Numbered from the stretch's first letter, positions 34,100 to 44,789 are shown. The stretch: 64,000 nt of DNA from Lepidostoma basale (GCA_022606425.2 JAHDVF020001251.1:730501-794500); one strand, 5' to 3'. Program-made: numbers and translations. The notes: a model not told the origin generated them from the sequence alone.

Positions 34100-35199
34100 A
34101 CTAACTTACTAACTAACTCGTCTCTCCGGAAGAGTATGCAGAAATAATGGACCACCACATTATTTTGGGCCTGAGATACTTCTCTCGGTTCTTCTTCATT
34201 CATAAATAGTATCATGCGCGTACGTCGATTTCTCCAACTCCTTACCTGACCGACCATTAATATTTGATTGATTTGATCGGGCGATGCTTCTCTCGACCTT
34301 CGAAAAACTAACTAACCATCGGTAGGCGGTAAAAATTTATTGCCACACTTTTCTTTCCTGACATACTTATACCGCTTCCTCAACATTCGTACATCGTGTC
34401 ATACACGCACATCGATTTCTCCGACTCCCCCACGTGACCGAAATATAATATTTGATGGATTTGATCGTGCCACGTTTTCCTCGGTCTTGCTCTATTTTTA
34501 GTTCCGTTCACGTCGTTTACATGTACTTTCTTCACAATTCTGTCTTCATTCATTGTTTCCATGTGTCCAAACCATCTTAATGACCTTTTCATTATATTAT
34601 ACCATAAATTTTTCATTCACTTCTTAAATTTGGATTTGATCTATGCTTCACTTCCATACATAAGGGTCGGCACGGGAACACCATTGTGCACTTCCATCTT
34701 AGCTTTTTTGGATAGGCTTTTGTTTGCGATGACGACTTTAAGTGCACCATTTACTTTGTTCCCTGCCACAACCCTTTTTTCAAAATCCTTCTCCACTCTT
34801 CCATTATTTGTAAACATACTTCCTAAATATACAAACTCATCTACTTGTTCCAGATTTTCACAATTCATGCTAATCACAGACCGTCATGATTTTTTTATAC
34901 ATTATATATTTTTAAAATCGTGTTTAGACTTATTCATATTCATCATCAGATCATTTCGCATGCATACGTCATACATACTATTCATCAGGACTAGTAGTTC
35001 ATGCTCGTTGTTTGCAAATAGGGCAGCGTCATCCGCATACAATAAACAGTTTATTGACGCTCCGCTCATTTTGGCACCTACATCCAACCCTTTCAGCTCT
35101 TTCGTACACTTGTCCATATATAGATTAAATAACCGATCAAACAAACTTAATGAAATAAGTTGGATTGTGGAAGATGAAACCATATCACCAAGATGTTAA
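34100..35199 (-). mobile_element. Two RTE-A copies in a row
   Basis: 34100-34300 is a 3' end only (CTTACTAACTAACTCGTCTCTCC). 34303-35199 is longer: minus-strand frames read LFNLYMDKCTKELKGLDVGA, YADDAALFAN, NCENLEQVDEFVYLGSMF, AKMEVHNGVPVPTLMYGSEA, RSLRWFGHMETM and ARPRKTWHDQIHQI. It stops about 50 bases before exon 9. Confidence 0.8.
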
Positions 35200-35251
35200 G
35201 TCCATTTAATTGTTGATGTATGGCCATTTGATATAAGTTATTTTTTCACAG

Positions 35252-35358
35252 GAATGCCGATGCGAACGCCAGGGCTTTGAACGGCTTTACACCACTCCAT
35301 ATCGCCTGCAAGAAGAACAGGATCAAGGTGGTGGAACTGTTGCTCAAGTATGGCGCAA
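35252..35358 (+). CDS. Ank2: Ankyrin exon 9, ANK repeat 11
   Basis: Residues 360-395 plus one base: [35 protein letters not shown]. The acceptor TTTTTTCACAG gives a first base G that completes arginine 360; donor GTAAGT, 107 bases, phase 1. Confidence 0.93.
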
Positions 35359-35379
35359 GTAAGTTAAAACTTTTTTGGT

Positions 35380-35940
35380 TACTGAATCTTCTTCTCCGGT
35401 CTCAATCCAATGATTGGTCTCCAGCAAGGCGACGCATCTGCTCTTCCACTCCGCTCGGTCCTCGGCAACTCTCTTCAACTCCGCATAAGAGGTGCAGCCC
35501 ATATCTCGGCAAATCTGGTCTAGGTACTCCTGGCGAGGTCGTCCTCTGCCAACGATCCCTCGACCATTCCCTCCAATACATCATGCAGGAAACATTCGTG
35601 TCGCAACACATGACCAATCCATCTCGCGAGCCTCTCCGCTATGGTGTTCAACATGTGCCTATTCTCTTCAACTCTACTGAGAACCTCCTCATGTGGTACA
35701 CTATATCCAATTTACCTTTTATTTCAATAAATTTTTATATTAGGTTGAGTCATCAATATCTTCCGATTTCATCATACTTTTATTTTACTTCAAAACTTTT
35801 TAAACTAACTAACCATCACGCTGTCTCCCCGAAGGGGTAGGCGGAAAAATGGATTGCCACATTTTTCTTTCCTGACATACTTCTTTCGCTTCCTCAACAT
35901 TCATACATCGTGTCATATATGGTTTTACCTACCAGCCACT
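35380..35940 (-). mobile_element. RTE-D fragment followed by an RTE-A 3' end
   Basis: 35380-35705 on the minus strand has shifted-frame [20 protein letters not shown] and [11 protein letters not shown]. 35795-35935 is an RTE-A 3' end (AACTAACTAACCATCACGCTG). Confidence 0.65.
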
Positions 35941-35974
35941 CAAAGCAGTCTGCCTCTGGTGACACTTGTGAGAA

Positions 35975-36450
35975 TCAAATCAAATCAGTTTATTAACTCA
36001 AAAGACATTACAAACCGCCAAACGCTTTTTTGAGTACAGGTAAAATATTATAAAAATACAATATAATACAAGGAACGATGGTTCGATATTAGGAAGACAA
36101 GATACTTTCTAAAGTCAAGAGTATTTGTCCCCTGAAAGTACCTTCACTAATATGAAATACGTCGATCTCCGAGGAGACCGCGTTCAGCAGACTAATTGCT
36201 CTTCCCACCGGTGTCACTAGAGAAGTGCAATTAGTCTGCTGAACGCGGTCTCTTCGGAGATCGTCGTCTTTCATATTACTGAAAGTACGTTCAGAAGACT
36301 TTAGAGAGTATCTTGTCTTCCTAATGTCAAGACATGCGTCTCATGCGTTCCTGGTATTATATTATGCTATTTGACCTATACTCAATAGATGCCTTAAACA
36401 TTAATATTGTTTGTAATGTCTGTTGAGAAGATAAACCGATTTGATTTGAT
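35975..36450. repeat. Long palindrome made of two family H ends
   Basis: The left half is family H on the minus strand (starts AAATCAAATCAG) and the right half the same sequence on the plus strand (ends CGATTTGATTTGATT). They meet near 36213. CGTTCAGCAGACTAATTGC (36181-36199) is perfectly complemented at 36227-36245. Confidence 0.8.
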
Positions 36451-36870
36451 TGAAACCTGCACTCTGATAGTGAATGTAAAGAAACGGTTGGAAGCGTTCG
36501 TGATGTGGATATACCGCAGAATGCTCCGTATACTGTCGACCGATAGGGTCAGTAATGAAGACGTACTGCGGAGAGCCAGAACCAATAGAGAACTGTTGTC
36601 AAGTGTGAAAATTAGGAAGGTCTCATATTTGGGTCATGTGCTAGGGGGAGAAAAATACCACCTCCTTCGACTGATATTAATGGGTAAAGTGGAGGGACGT
36701 CGGGGAGTTGGTTGAAGGCAGCTGTCTTGGCTGCAGAACATCAAAGAGTGGACAGGAATAACAAGAGTTCAGAACCTGTTCTAAGTGCCGCAGGATAGAG
36801 ATGCCTCTGCTGTAGCGATCGCCAACGTTGGGGGGACCTGACACGGCACCGAAAGAAGTAGAATTTAAAT
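36430..36870 (+). mobile_element. RTE-F 3' fragment abutting exon 10
   Basis: The frame at 36407 reads RLEAFVMWIYRRMLRIL, DRVSNEDVLRRARTNRELLS, VSYLGHVLGGEKYHLLRL and GRRG. It continues to the 3' end CACGGCACCGAAAGAAG at 36864, only 22 bases from exon 10. Confidence 0.75.
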
Positions 36871-36886
36871 ATGAGTTTCTTTCCAG

Positions 36887-37047
36887 GTATTTCTGCGACC
36901 ACTGAGTCCGGATTGACTCCTCTGCACGTGGCAGCCTTCATGGGCTGCATGAACATCGTCATCTACCTCTTGCAGCATGAGGCTAGTCCAGATGTTCCCA
37001 CCGTCAGGGGAGAAACACCACTCCATCTTGCAGCCAGGGCTAATCAG
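36887..37047 (+). CDS. Ank2: Ankyrin exon 10, ANK repeats 12-13
   Basis: Residues 396-449: [53 protein letters not shown]. Acceptor CTTTCCAG; the first two bases complete serine; donor GTATAA, 161 bases, phase 0. Much of the usable pyrimidine tract is only a few bases past a transposon end. Confidence 0.93.
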
Positions 37048-37244
37048 GTATAAACAATCATTTATCTCCATGATATAAGAATTGGATACAGCTTCCACTA
37101 ATACTCCGATCCTTTTTTTATATATGTGTATTCAAAATCATCAGTTTGAAAGCACGAAGAAGATTCTTTCTTTCGTCTTCCATGTGTTCCATGTGGCCAA
37201 ACCAATTCTGTGATTAAAACCAATCCTTTCATATTTTTGATCAT

Positions 37245-37308
37245 AATACTTTCTTCTGCACTACATTCTTTCCTAATATCAGGAAAGAATGTAGAGCAGA
37301 AGAAAGCT
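37245..37308. repeat. Short inverted repeat of RTE-A sequence
   Basis: CTTTCTTCTGCACTACATTCTTTCCTAATATC is followed immediately by its complement AGGAAAGAATGTAGAGCAGAAGAAAG. It lies inside a degenerate RTE-A fragment (37150-37310). Confidence 0.6.
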
Positions 37309-37384
37309 ACCAGTTAGTTAGTTATTTATTCATACAGATGTCTTTATGTATTCAATATTTTAAACCTTTCAAATTCCTCCAAAA

Positions 37385-37770
37385 ATATAACGCTTCTTCT
37401 TCTTCTTCTTCCTTGTTGTAGACCCATGTGGTCTGTTCTCCAGAGTGTTGCTCCTCCTGTGAGGAAGACTCCCAGCTGTCCTTCCATTTTTAGGAGGTCT
37501 TCCACGAGGATAAGTCCCATGAGGATGATTATGCAATGCAATATAAGGGAGTCTGGTGGTGTCCATTCTTTGAACATGACCGTACTAGTCACTTTTCGCT
37601 GTCTGGTCCATCTTATAATATCCTCAACCTCACATATCTCTCTTATTCTGGTGTTCCTCACAAGATCTCTTAGTGTCTTGCCTGCTAACTTCCTCAGCAT
37701 CTTCATCTCGGAAGTCATCAAAACTTGTTTGGTCCTTACTGTGTCGACCCTTGCTTGTGGCGCTTATATT
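37385..37770 (-). mobile_element. RTE-B fragment
   Basis: The minus frame 37344-37721 reads MKMLRKLAGKTLRDLVRN, IREICEVEDIIRWTRQRK, then shifts to RMDTTRLPYIALHN-type and GRPPK. It has a (TTC)n tail complement at 37394. Confidence 0.8.
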
Positions 37771-37782
37771 TTGATATTAATT

Positions 37783-38290
37783 TTAATTGTATCTCAATAG
37801 AGACGAAGATGTAAATTGTTTGGAAATATAATATGGTGGTCGAGGCGTTTACAGGACTTATGACCTGGCATTGGTTGGGTTAAGCGATCGATTTATGTGA
37901 TACAACATTCCCCATTCCGCCCTTCTACAAACACCACGTCTGACAATTATTTGAAAGTTGTATATATGCTACCATGTTGAGAAACATTTCACTAAACTAG
38001 CGCCATCTATTGAGATTAGATGTAAGCATTAAGCAGAAAATCTTTATTAATGTGATGTGGCTATCAACCCAATTATCACACATTACTAGACAACGCCTGG
38101 AGAAAACTCTCCAATTTTTATATGCTTTTTAACATTGACCAGTTTTTTTACAACATTTTTTTAATGTATACAAATGCTGGATTTTACCCATTACGGATTA
38201 ATCATTAAGAATTAATTGTAAAAATTGGTAAAATCCAGTATTTGTCTACAAATATTTGTATACATTCAAAATAAAAAATTATATCAATTT
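37783..38290. repeat. Repeated intronic block L, copy 2
   Basis: Aligns with 32350-32800, starting AATTGTATCTCAATAG at 37785. Near its end TGTATACAAATGCTGGATTTTACC (38166) is complemented by GGTAAAATCCAG..TTTGTATACA (38228-38265), a hairpin. It ends close to exon 11. Confidence 0.65.
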
Positions 38291-38307
38291 TGTATTTTTC
38301 TCTTCAG

Positions 38308-38511
38308 ACTGACATTATAAGGATACTACTCCGTAATGGAGCAGCAGTGGACGCAAGGGCACGGGAGCAGCAAACGGCTCTTCACATCGCCTCAAGACTT
38401 GGCAATGTGGACATCGTCTTGCTTCTTGTCCAGCACGGAGCTCAACTGGATGCGTTAACTGCAGACAACTACAACGCCCTGCATATAGCTGCAAAGCAAC
38501 ACAACCATGAG
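38308..38511 (+). CDS. Ank2: Ankyrin exon 11, ANK repeats 14-15
   Basis: Residues 450-517: TDIIRILLRNGAAVDARARE, QQTALHIASRLGNVDIVLLL, HGAQLDALTADNYNALHIAA, KQHNHE. Acceptor CTCTTCAG, donor GTAATA, 204 bases, phase 0. Confidence 0.93.
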
Positions 38512-38579
38512 GTAATAAACTCAATTTTAAGTCCCGAGTTCTATACAACACATTAATTCGGAGCAGACTCAAAAGTGGT

Positions 38580-38900
38580 TCTGTGATGTGGAGTCCTCGC
38601 CAAGCGAGATATTCCGTTATGCTGGAGAGGGTTCAGAAAATTTTTCTGAGGTATCTCTACATGAGGGAGTATGTTAGCTATCCGTGGCTCTATCTCACAG
38701 CATTTCTTTTGGGAATGCTTGGGGCCAACTCTCTGCAGCTTCCAAGAGATGGGCATCTCATAACCCATTTTTTTAGATTACTCAGGGGATATTTCGAGAA
38801 CTCGACCGTGCTGGAAGGTGTTTGGCTTTTTGTCCCTGATAGATATCTCCGACAGCGACAGCATACAAGATTCAAAATATTATTTTATTCGTAGACGGCT
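38580..38900 (+). mobile_element. Family H polymerase C-terminal fragment
   Basis: Open frame of 103 codons: RQARYSVMLERVQKIFLRYL, FLLGMLGANSLQLPRDGHL, HFFRLLRGYFENSTVLEGV, FVPDRYLRQR. It starts only 70 bases after exon 11. Confidence 0.75.
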
Positions 38901-39236
38901 CAAGAGCGCCAAAACCTCGTTTTATTATAATTTTTTTAAGGCTAGCCCAACTTTTTGGCTTGTATGGAAGTAACGCCACTGGACATATGTTATCTTAAAC
39001 AGTTTTTTTTCTTTGTTTTATGTTTAAACTACTTAAAATACACTTGTGTATAACCAGCCTTCAATTCTAATAGAACTGAAAACTCAATTAAAATTACAAT
39101 ATCCATCAAATCTCTGATAGGTATACAATTTTATCGACTTTTATCTTCAAACTTTTTTATGGAATATGCGTATGTCTATATTGGAGCGTAAAACATAAAG
39201 GTATTATACATATATAATTCAACTTTTTTTCAAAAG

Positions 39237-39476
39237 GTGGCAGCCGTGTTGCTCGAGCATGGCGCTCCGCCGAACGCCGTGACCAAGAAGGGCTTCACTC
39301 CTCTCCACCTGGCGGCCAAGTACGGCAACCTGAAGGTGGCCAATCTTCTCCTATCTCAGAAGGGGGCTGAAGTGGACCCTCGCGGCAAGAATGGAGTAAC
39401 CCCGCTACACGTAGCCGCACAATACAAGCACCACGCTGTGGCTACTGCCCTTTTGGAGAAAGGGGCTGATCCAAAG
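39237..39476 (+). CDS. Ank2: Ankyrin exon 12, ANK repeats 16-18
   Basis: Residues 518-597: [57 protein letters not shown], then [11 protein letters not shown]. The repeat [11 protein letters not shown] is one residue longer than the common LLLQKDAPVD form. The acceptor ends CAAAAG without a strong pyrimidine tract beyond TTTTTTTC. 240 bases, phase 0. Confidence 0.92.
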
Positions 39477-39544
39477 GTGAGACTTATTTGACACTCAATA
39501 TGTTAAAACGGCAACGTGATATTGTGCCATATCCTATAGTATGT

Positions 39545-39660
39545 TTTTTTTGGAGGTTTGGTTTTTAAACTAGCAACATTATTTCTACAGACTGTCAATT
39601 TTACATTTGATAGTTGATTTGTAGTTAATACGTTTTGCCATTTTACCATAAATAGACTGA
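39545..39660 (+). mobile_element. Mariner-like element end, partial
   Basis: GGTTTGGTTTTTAAACTAGCAAC and GTTGATTTGTAGTTAATACG match, in reverse complement, the right end of the 16061 and 25228 elements. Only about 115 bases are kept. Confidence 0.55.
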
Positions 39661-39935
39661 CTTCCTCACATCTGTACAGCAGTACACTTTTAACGCTACT
39701 GCTGAATATTTGGAGCTTGAGCTTTCTCGAAATGATACTGAAACGCCATACAGGGCGAAGCATAGCGATGTCTACATCTTCCTCCATACCTCCCGAGCCT
39801 GCTATCACACTACCGAGGTAGCAAAAGCTGGCCGTGGTCACAAGGGGGACGCCGTGGAGCAAGATTGAGGTGGAGTCATTTGTGGACACTCGTAGGTCTG
39901 CTGTCTTGGATATGTTAATTTTGAGACCTACTTAT
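39655..39935 (-). mobile_element. RTE-like polymerase fragment
   Basis: The minus frame reads VNTND-like start, GVPLVTTASFCYLGSVIAGS, GGMEEDVDIAM, SRKLKLQIFSSSVKSVLLY. The YLGS motif and VKSVLLYGCE-type end place it in an RTE-like family not otherwise seen in the window. Confidence 0.65.
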
Positions 39936-40186
39936 TATGATTTGAACGCGAGAAGAATGGAAAGTCGCAGGTTCTTATTCTGCTATTCGCGTAGTGATTA
40001 CTTTTAATAATTAAATAATTACTTTTTTTTAAACGTTTTGATTCAATGTAATTTAAAGAAAAAAGCACTAAATTCTAATTAAATTTAGAGTGGTCCTTAA
40101 ATCGACCCTGTGGAACATCTGGTTTTAGCATAAAAAATATGTTTTCTTGAAATCATTGACAAGACATCAGTCATTGTCTGATTTTA

Positions 40187-40480
40187 GTCTTCTTCTTCTT
40201 CTTCGGTGGCCCTACAGCCCATATCGAGACTTAGCCTCCAGTATTCTTCGCCTCCAACTCCTCCTGTCCTCTGCTTCGACCCTGTAATCTGACACTTGTA
40301 ACAATTTCGCACTTCTCTCCCAACTTCATCCTCTCATCGCAGCCTTGGTCATCCAATTGGTCTTCTACCACCTTGGTGCCAATCCAGAAATCTTTTTGGG
40401 GTTCGCGATGACGGCATCCTCTGCTCGTAACCGGCCCATCTTAGTGTATTCAGTCTGACCTTCGTGGAGAGACTGTTATT
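40187..40480 (-). mobile_element. RTE-C retrotransposon fragment
   Basis: Uninterrupted counterpart of 4935-5460: TTCTTCTTCTTC tail complement, CTCCTCCTGTCCTCTGC, GCAGCCTTGGTCATCCAATT, CATGACGGCATCC-type block. The minus strand has LRWAGYEQRMPSSR and WRPGKRFLDWH-type sequence. Confidence 0.65.
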
Positions 40481-40591
40481 AGTATTAAATAAAAAATGCA
40501 ACAATATCAATAACAATAACAACGGAATAAAAATATCCGACAATTACTTGAATCCAACAACTGATTGATTGTCATATAACTACGTTTACAG

Positions 40592-40738
40592 GCAGCAGCA
40601 AAGAACGGGCACACCGCATTGCACATCGCGGCCAGGAAGAACCAAATGGAAACTGCAGCATCTCTGATGGAACGTGGAGCTGTCGTCGATGCAGAGTCGC
40701 GAGCTGGTTGCACTCCATTGCATTTGGCTGCCCACCAG
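40592..40738 (+). CDS. Ank2: Ankyrin exon 13, ANK repeats 18-19
   Basis: Residues 598-646: AAAKNGHTALHIAARKNQME, TAASLMERGAVVDAESRAGC, TPLHLAAHQ. The acceptor is TTTACAG before GCAGCAGCA. Using a later AG would remove one or two alanines, so small acceptor slippage is possible. 147 bases, phase 0. Confidence 0.9.
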
Positions 40739-40934
40739 GTAATCTTCTTCATCTCATTTCCTTCAATATATCCCTGGTTTGTGATTTCTAAGAAAGATTT
40801 ATCTTAATCCTATCAAGATTCGCTGGAACAAATGTCTTGAAAATAACTTACTGGAATCTATGATTTTTATGATGCTAATAGCCCTAATTTTATGCAAATA
40901 ACGCTTCGATCAGATAACTCCTCAACAATAATCA

Positions 40935-41135
40935 AATTAGTTGAGCCAAAGCCAGCCCCCGCACATATTGCACCGCACTCATTACCCGCATATGGTTATG
41001 CCAGTTGCAAGAGCTATTCGGAAGTTGAATCAAATCGTCTCGGATTTGGACATTTTCAGTGTCTGTGAGGCAGTGTCAATAAAAAAGATATTGCAAATTT
41101 TGGAAAGAGTACTGCCTCACTGACGTCGACATATT
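40935..41135 (+). mobile_element. Family H C-terminal scrap
   Basis: Reads HMVMPVARAIRKLNQIVSDL and DIFSVCEAVSIKKILQILER, like the end of the frame at 21966 (MPVGRAISLLNRI..EFDIF). Confidence 0.6.
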
Positions 41136-41335
41136 TGGATTCATTCTGATATATTTATATGATTTTTTGGTTTCATGTAGTTGTTTTATCTTTGTGTCTA
41201 AATGAGTCGCCAAAATGTTTTTCGTTTCTTATGTGTCTTAGATTTATGAGATTTTAGTTGCTTCTTCGATTGCTTCTTCATCAAGTATGGATTCAAAAGT
41301 CTTGTTCATTTTTATTTATTTTCTTGAAATCTCAG

Positions 41336-41479
41336 GGTCATGCGGAGATGTGTTCGCTGCTGATGGAGCAAGGAGCTGAGGCTGGAAAGCGCGCCAGAAG
41401 TGGACTGGCGGCTTTGCATCTGGCAGCGCAAGAAGATCATGTTCCGGTAGCCAGCATGCTTGTCAACAATGGTGCTAAG
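41336..41479 (+). CDS. Ank2: Ankyrin exon 14, ANK repeats 20-21
   Basis: Residues 647-694: GHAEMCSLLMEQGAEAGKRA, RSGLAALHLAAQEDHVPVAS, MLVNNGAK. Acceptor AAATCTCAG, donor GTATAA, 144 bases, phase 0. LAALHL replaces the usual LTPLHL. Confidence 0.92.
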
Positions 41480-41625
41480 GTATAAATATATATTTTTATT
41501 GACCATTACCAAAACGGTTTCTTTCAGTCTGTTGAGCAGTAAGGACATATTTGGAAGTCTGTCACTCCCAAGATCCTACCAATTCTTTTAACGTTTGACA
41601 CGAGTCTTGATTAAGCATTGGCTCC

Positions 41626-41628
<3 letters not shown>

Positions 41629-41714
<86 letters not shown>
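41629..41714. repeat. (TC)43 microsatellite
   Basis: An uninterrupted run of about 43 TC units in intron 14. It gives false open frames of alternating Arg-Glu or Ser-Leu on both strands. Confidence 0.95.
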
Positions 41715-41715
<1 letters not shown>

Positions 41716-41824
41716 AAGAGCCGACTCCAAATAACGGAAAATGGCCAGGCGATAAAAGAAGAAGACATGCTAATGTCCCGGGTTCGATTCCCGACATGAT
41801 TGTCACACTGTCTTTAGTTAGTAT

Positions 41825-42200
41825 AGACTTCATCATCATCATCCTAAGCTCGACAGCCCTGGGTGGGCCTTGGCTGAATCCAGGAGCTTCCTCCATTCTT
41901 GTCTGTTTGATGCCCTTATTCTCCAATTTCTCACTTGCAACACCGATGCATCCGTGTTGACACTGTCCATCCATCGCATTTTGGGCCTTCCTGGTCTTCT
42001 ACGTCCCTGTGGTACTGAGAGCGTGAGGCGTTTTGTAGGGTTGTCGTCGTCCATTCTGATTATGTGACCAGCCCATCTCAAGCGCCCTACTTTGATGGAT
42101 CTGATCACATCGGGCTCTTTATAGATATCATATAGCTCTCGGTTATATCGACGACGCCAACCATTGTGGTCTCTCACTGTATAGACTTCACGTGACATTA
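41825..42200 (-). mobile_element. RTE-like retrotransposon 3' fragment
   Basis: The minus frame of 119 codons reads NRELYDIYKEPDVIRSIKVG, RLRWAGHIIRMDDDNPTKRL, GRRRPGRPKMRWMDSVN and NRQEWRKLL, a nearly intact C-terminus. The 3' tail complement is CATCATCATCATCC. Confidence 0.8.
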
Positions 42201-42526
42201 AAATAGCGAGAGATTAGCTACCTATCACATTTCTTAAGAATCAATTTAAAAAACGTTGAATACAGTAATTGGGTTCAAATAACCTGTTGTATACAAATAT
42301 CAAAACAACGGAAAAATACTACGTTAAAGGCCCACGTGGTAACCCAAGAACCAGTAAAAACGTTACACTTTTCTGCAACCAATCCCTTGAATTGAAACTA
42401 ACGCGAATTTTGTTCCGATTTGAAATCTCACATTTAAGAATGTGTTGTGATTACTCATCACCGTAACGCAGGAACTTTTTTTAAGCAATTGACAATTAAT
42501 ACAATAATTTCACATTTTTATTCTAG

Positions 42527-42648
42527 GTGGACGTGTGCACAAAGGGTGGTTATACTCCTCTGCACGTCGCCAGCCACTTTGGTCAGACTAACATGGTCAA
42601 GTTCCTTCTAGAGTCAGGCGCTGATGTTCAATCGACGACTTGTCATGG
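42527..42648 (+). CDS. Ank2: Ankyrin exon 15, ANK repeat 22
   Basis: Residues 695-734 plus two bases: [40 protein letters not shown]. Acceptor TTTATTCTAG, donor GTAAGT, 122 bases, phase 2 (GG, completed by G to glycine). Confidence 0.93.
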
Positions 42649-42757
42649 GTAAGTTTCTTTGAACAATTTCAGGTGTTCCACAGGGTCACTTTTAGGATCA
42701 CTTTATATTAATATTAATTTTATCTTTATTAATACTGTTTTTTATTATTATTCACAG

Positions 42758-42851
42758 GTATTCAGCGCTCCATCACGCTGCCCAACAAGGTCATATCAAC
42801 ATCGTCAATCTATTGCTGGAACACAAGGCTGATGCCAATGCTCAAACAAAT
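42758..42851 (+). CDS. Ank2: Ankyrin exon 16, ANK repeat 23
   Basis: Residues 735-766: YSALHHAAQQGHINIVNLLL, EHKADANAQTN. Acceptor TTCACAG, donor GTAAGC, 94 bases, ends phase 0. Intron 15 is only 109 bases. Confidence 0.93.
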
Positions 42852-42913
42852 GTAAGCCAATTATGTTTTTTGACTTATCTTGTCTTCTTCAACACCAATA
42901 CAATCTAAATGCT

Positions 42914-43569
42914 TTAACCCTTACCACTCCTTTGTCGAATGCCAGTCGACATCGCTAAATGTACGCTACAACTCAGTTGTCGGCTGGCGGCCGACAAGAT
43001 AAGACTTGCGCGCGCGGCGTATTTTTGGGCGCAAAACTTGACACGTGTCGTTGTTTCTTGTGCTTATTCATTAAAAAAACATTTAATTTCAAGTTTTAAT
43101 AGGATTTTGACTGTTTTCCGTTTTTATTTTACTATAAAATAATCTTTGCAAATTCACATAACCCAAAATGTCTGAAACTTCGCGTGATACGTCATTCAGA
43201 GGAGTGATATTAATACTCTAGTACAAGCCCCACTTCATTACGAAACTGGACTAAGGTTCTAAAGACTACTGTGTGCAATTAAAAAATATATTTCTGGGGG
43301 AAGACGAGAAACAATGTGGTTTTGTGAGACCTGTTCCAGAAAACCTGGTCTTCACCCTGGAGATTGTTTTAAAAAGTACCATACTATGCAAAACTCTAAG
43401 TAGTCTGTAATGTTTTTTGCAAATTGTTTTTTATTTGCAGAATAAATCTTTACAAATGAATTTTTAACGATTTTTTTTTAACTACCTGTCAAAAATAATA
43501 TTTTAACATTATTTAAATTAGAGTTGGTTGACAAACAATATTAAAAAATAATGGAGTGGTAAGGGTTAA
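42914..43569. mobile_element. TTAA-flanked MITE with perfect inverted ends
   Basis: The ends TTAACCCTTACCACTCC (42914-42930) and GGAGTGGTAAGGGTTAA (43553-43569) are exact complements including the TTAA. A related left end lies at 63013. The inside is AT-rich with TTTGTCGAATGCCAGTCGAC near the left and has no transposase. Confidence 0.8.
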
Positions 43570-43658
43570 AGACTTCGTATTCACGTTGTATGTTGTCATC
43601 TATCACTTTTTAATTTCTTTGAAATTACCGGTAAAACTAATTGTATTATCAATTGCAG

Positions 43659-43833
43659 AACGGTCAAACGCCATTGGACATTGCTCAACGCTTGGGTTAT
43701 GTGACTGTGATGGAGACTCTCAAAGGAGTGTCTGAACCGTCTCCGTCCAGTCAACCCAAAGACGACAAGTACAGGCCAGTTGCACCAGAAACCATGTATG
43801 AGACGTTCATGTCCGATTCTGAAGAGGAAGGAG
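43659..43833 (+). CDS. Ank2: Ankyrin exon 17, last ANK repeat and acidic linker
   Basis: Residues 767-824 plus one base: NGQTPLDIAQRLGYVTVMET, LKGVSEPSPSSQPKDDKYRP, VAPETMYETFMSDSEEEGG. The ankyrin repeats end near residue 793. MSDSEEEGGED is a landmark of ankyrins. Acceptor ATTGCAG, donor GTAAAT, 175 bases, phase 1. Confidence 0.93.
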
Positions 43834-43869
43834 GTAAATTATTTCTTACTTGAAATCTTATTGAAGTCC

Positions 43870-44485
43870 CATTACGTTACCACCAAAAACCCTTAAATAA
43901 TGAAGAAGAAATAAGGACATTTCATTCTACCAATACCGTTTTAGAACATCAGCCATATTCCAGCAACTACAATAGGTATGATTTCTTCTTCGTCATCCCT
44001 TGCCATTGTGGCAGAAGGTTTGGACACTTTTGTGCCATTTGTAGGGGTACCGGGTGTTATAGTTATAGTAACATCACACGTGAAGGCGCCTTACTTGTCC
44101 TCAAATAAGTCTATCATGGTAATTTAAATTATATAGAAAAATTTTCGTGGGCATAAATCATATTTCAAAAAACCCTTTATGGAAATACCCCTTTTATTGT
44201 TCTAACAAAATGCATGTTTCTTATAGTCTATTTTACCTCTTAAAGGGTGGTTTTTGCAAGGTCAGATGTTTAAATTGACCACCAACGATAGTCAGTATAA
44301 AACTTCAACTCCTTAAAACTAGCAGGGGTTTAATTTGATATTTTTTTTATGTTTTATGATTTTTTTATGATATTATTCATGTAATTGTCACGAATTCCTC
44401 TCATGATATTCATCACATTAGATTTGTTTAAATATAGCTCACTGATGATAAGATGATACATAAGTATCTAAGAGTATTTTACTCA
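43870..44485. other. Intron 17, no recognised feature
   Basis: AT-rich intron without a recognised element or open frame. Confidence 0.45.
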
Positions 44486-44490
44486 TACAG

Positions 44491-44643
44491 GTGAAGACAC
44501 GATGCTGACCGACCAGCCCTACAGATATTTGACTGTTGATGACATGAAATCATTAGGAGATGATTCCCTTCCTATCGATGTAACCAGAGATGAAAGATCT
44601 GAATCGATAATCGGACAGAAGAATGTGATGGATGTATCTCAAA
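44491..44643 (+). CDS. Ank2: Ankyrin exon 18, QPYRYLTVDD linker
   Basis: Residues 825-875 plus one base: EDTMLTDQPYRYLTVDDMKS, LGDDSLPIDVTRDERSESII, GQKNVMDVSQ. The first part is typical of insect Ank2 and separates this gene from Ank1. Acceptor CATACAG, donor GTAAGT, 153 bases, phase 1 (A + GC = serine). Confidence 0.93.
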
Positions 44644-44789
44644 GTAAGTATTTTATTATAAACAAACCATTCACAATATTACTATCAATGTAACAAATGA
44701 AAATTCAAAAATAATCTCAGGAGTACCACAAGGAACAAAAGTGGGTCCCATTTTTATAAACATGACAATGATGCATTATTTTATTGTAG

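Noticed and set aside
41588..41974. Open frames rich in alternating Arg-Glu or Ser-Leu
   Set aside because: They arise from the (TC)43 microsatellite read on either strand.
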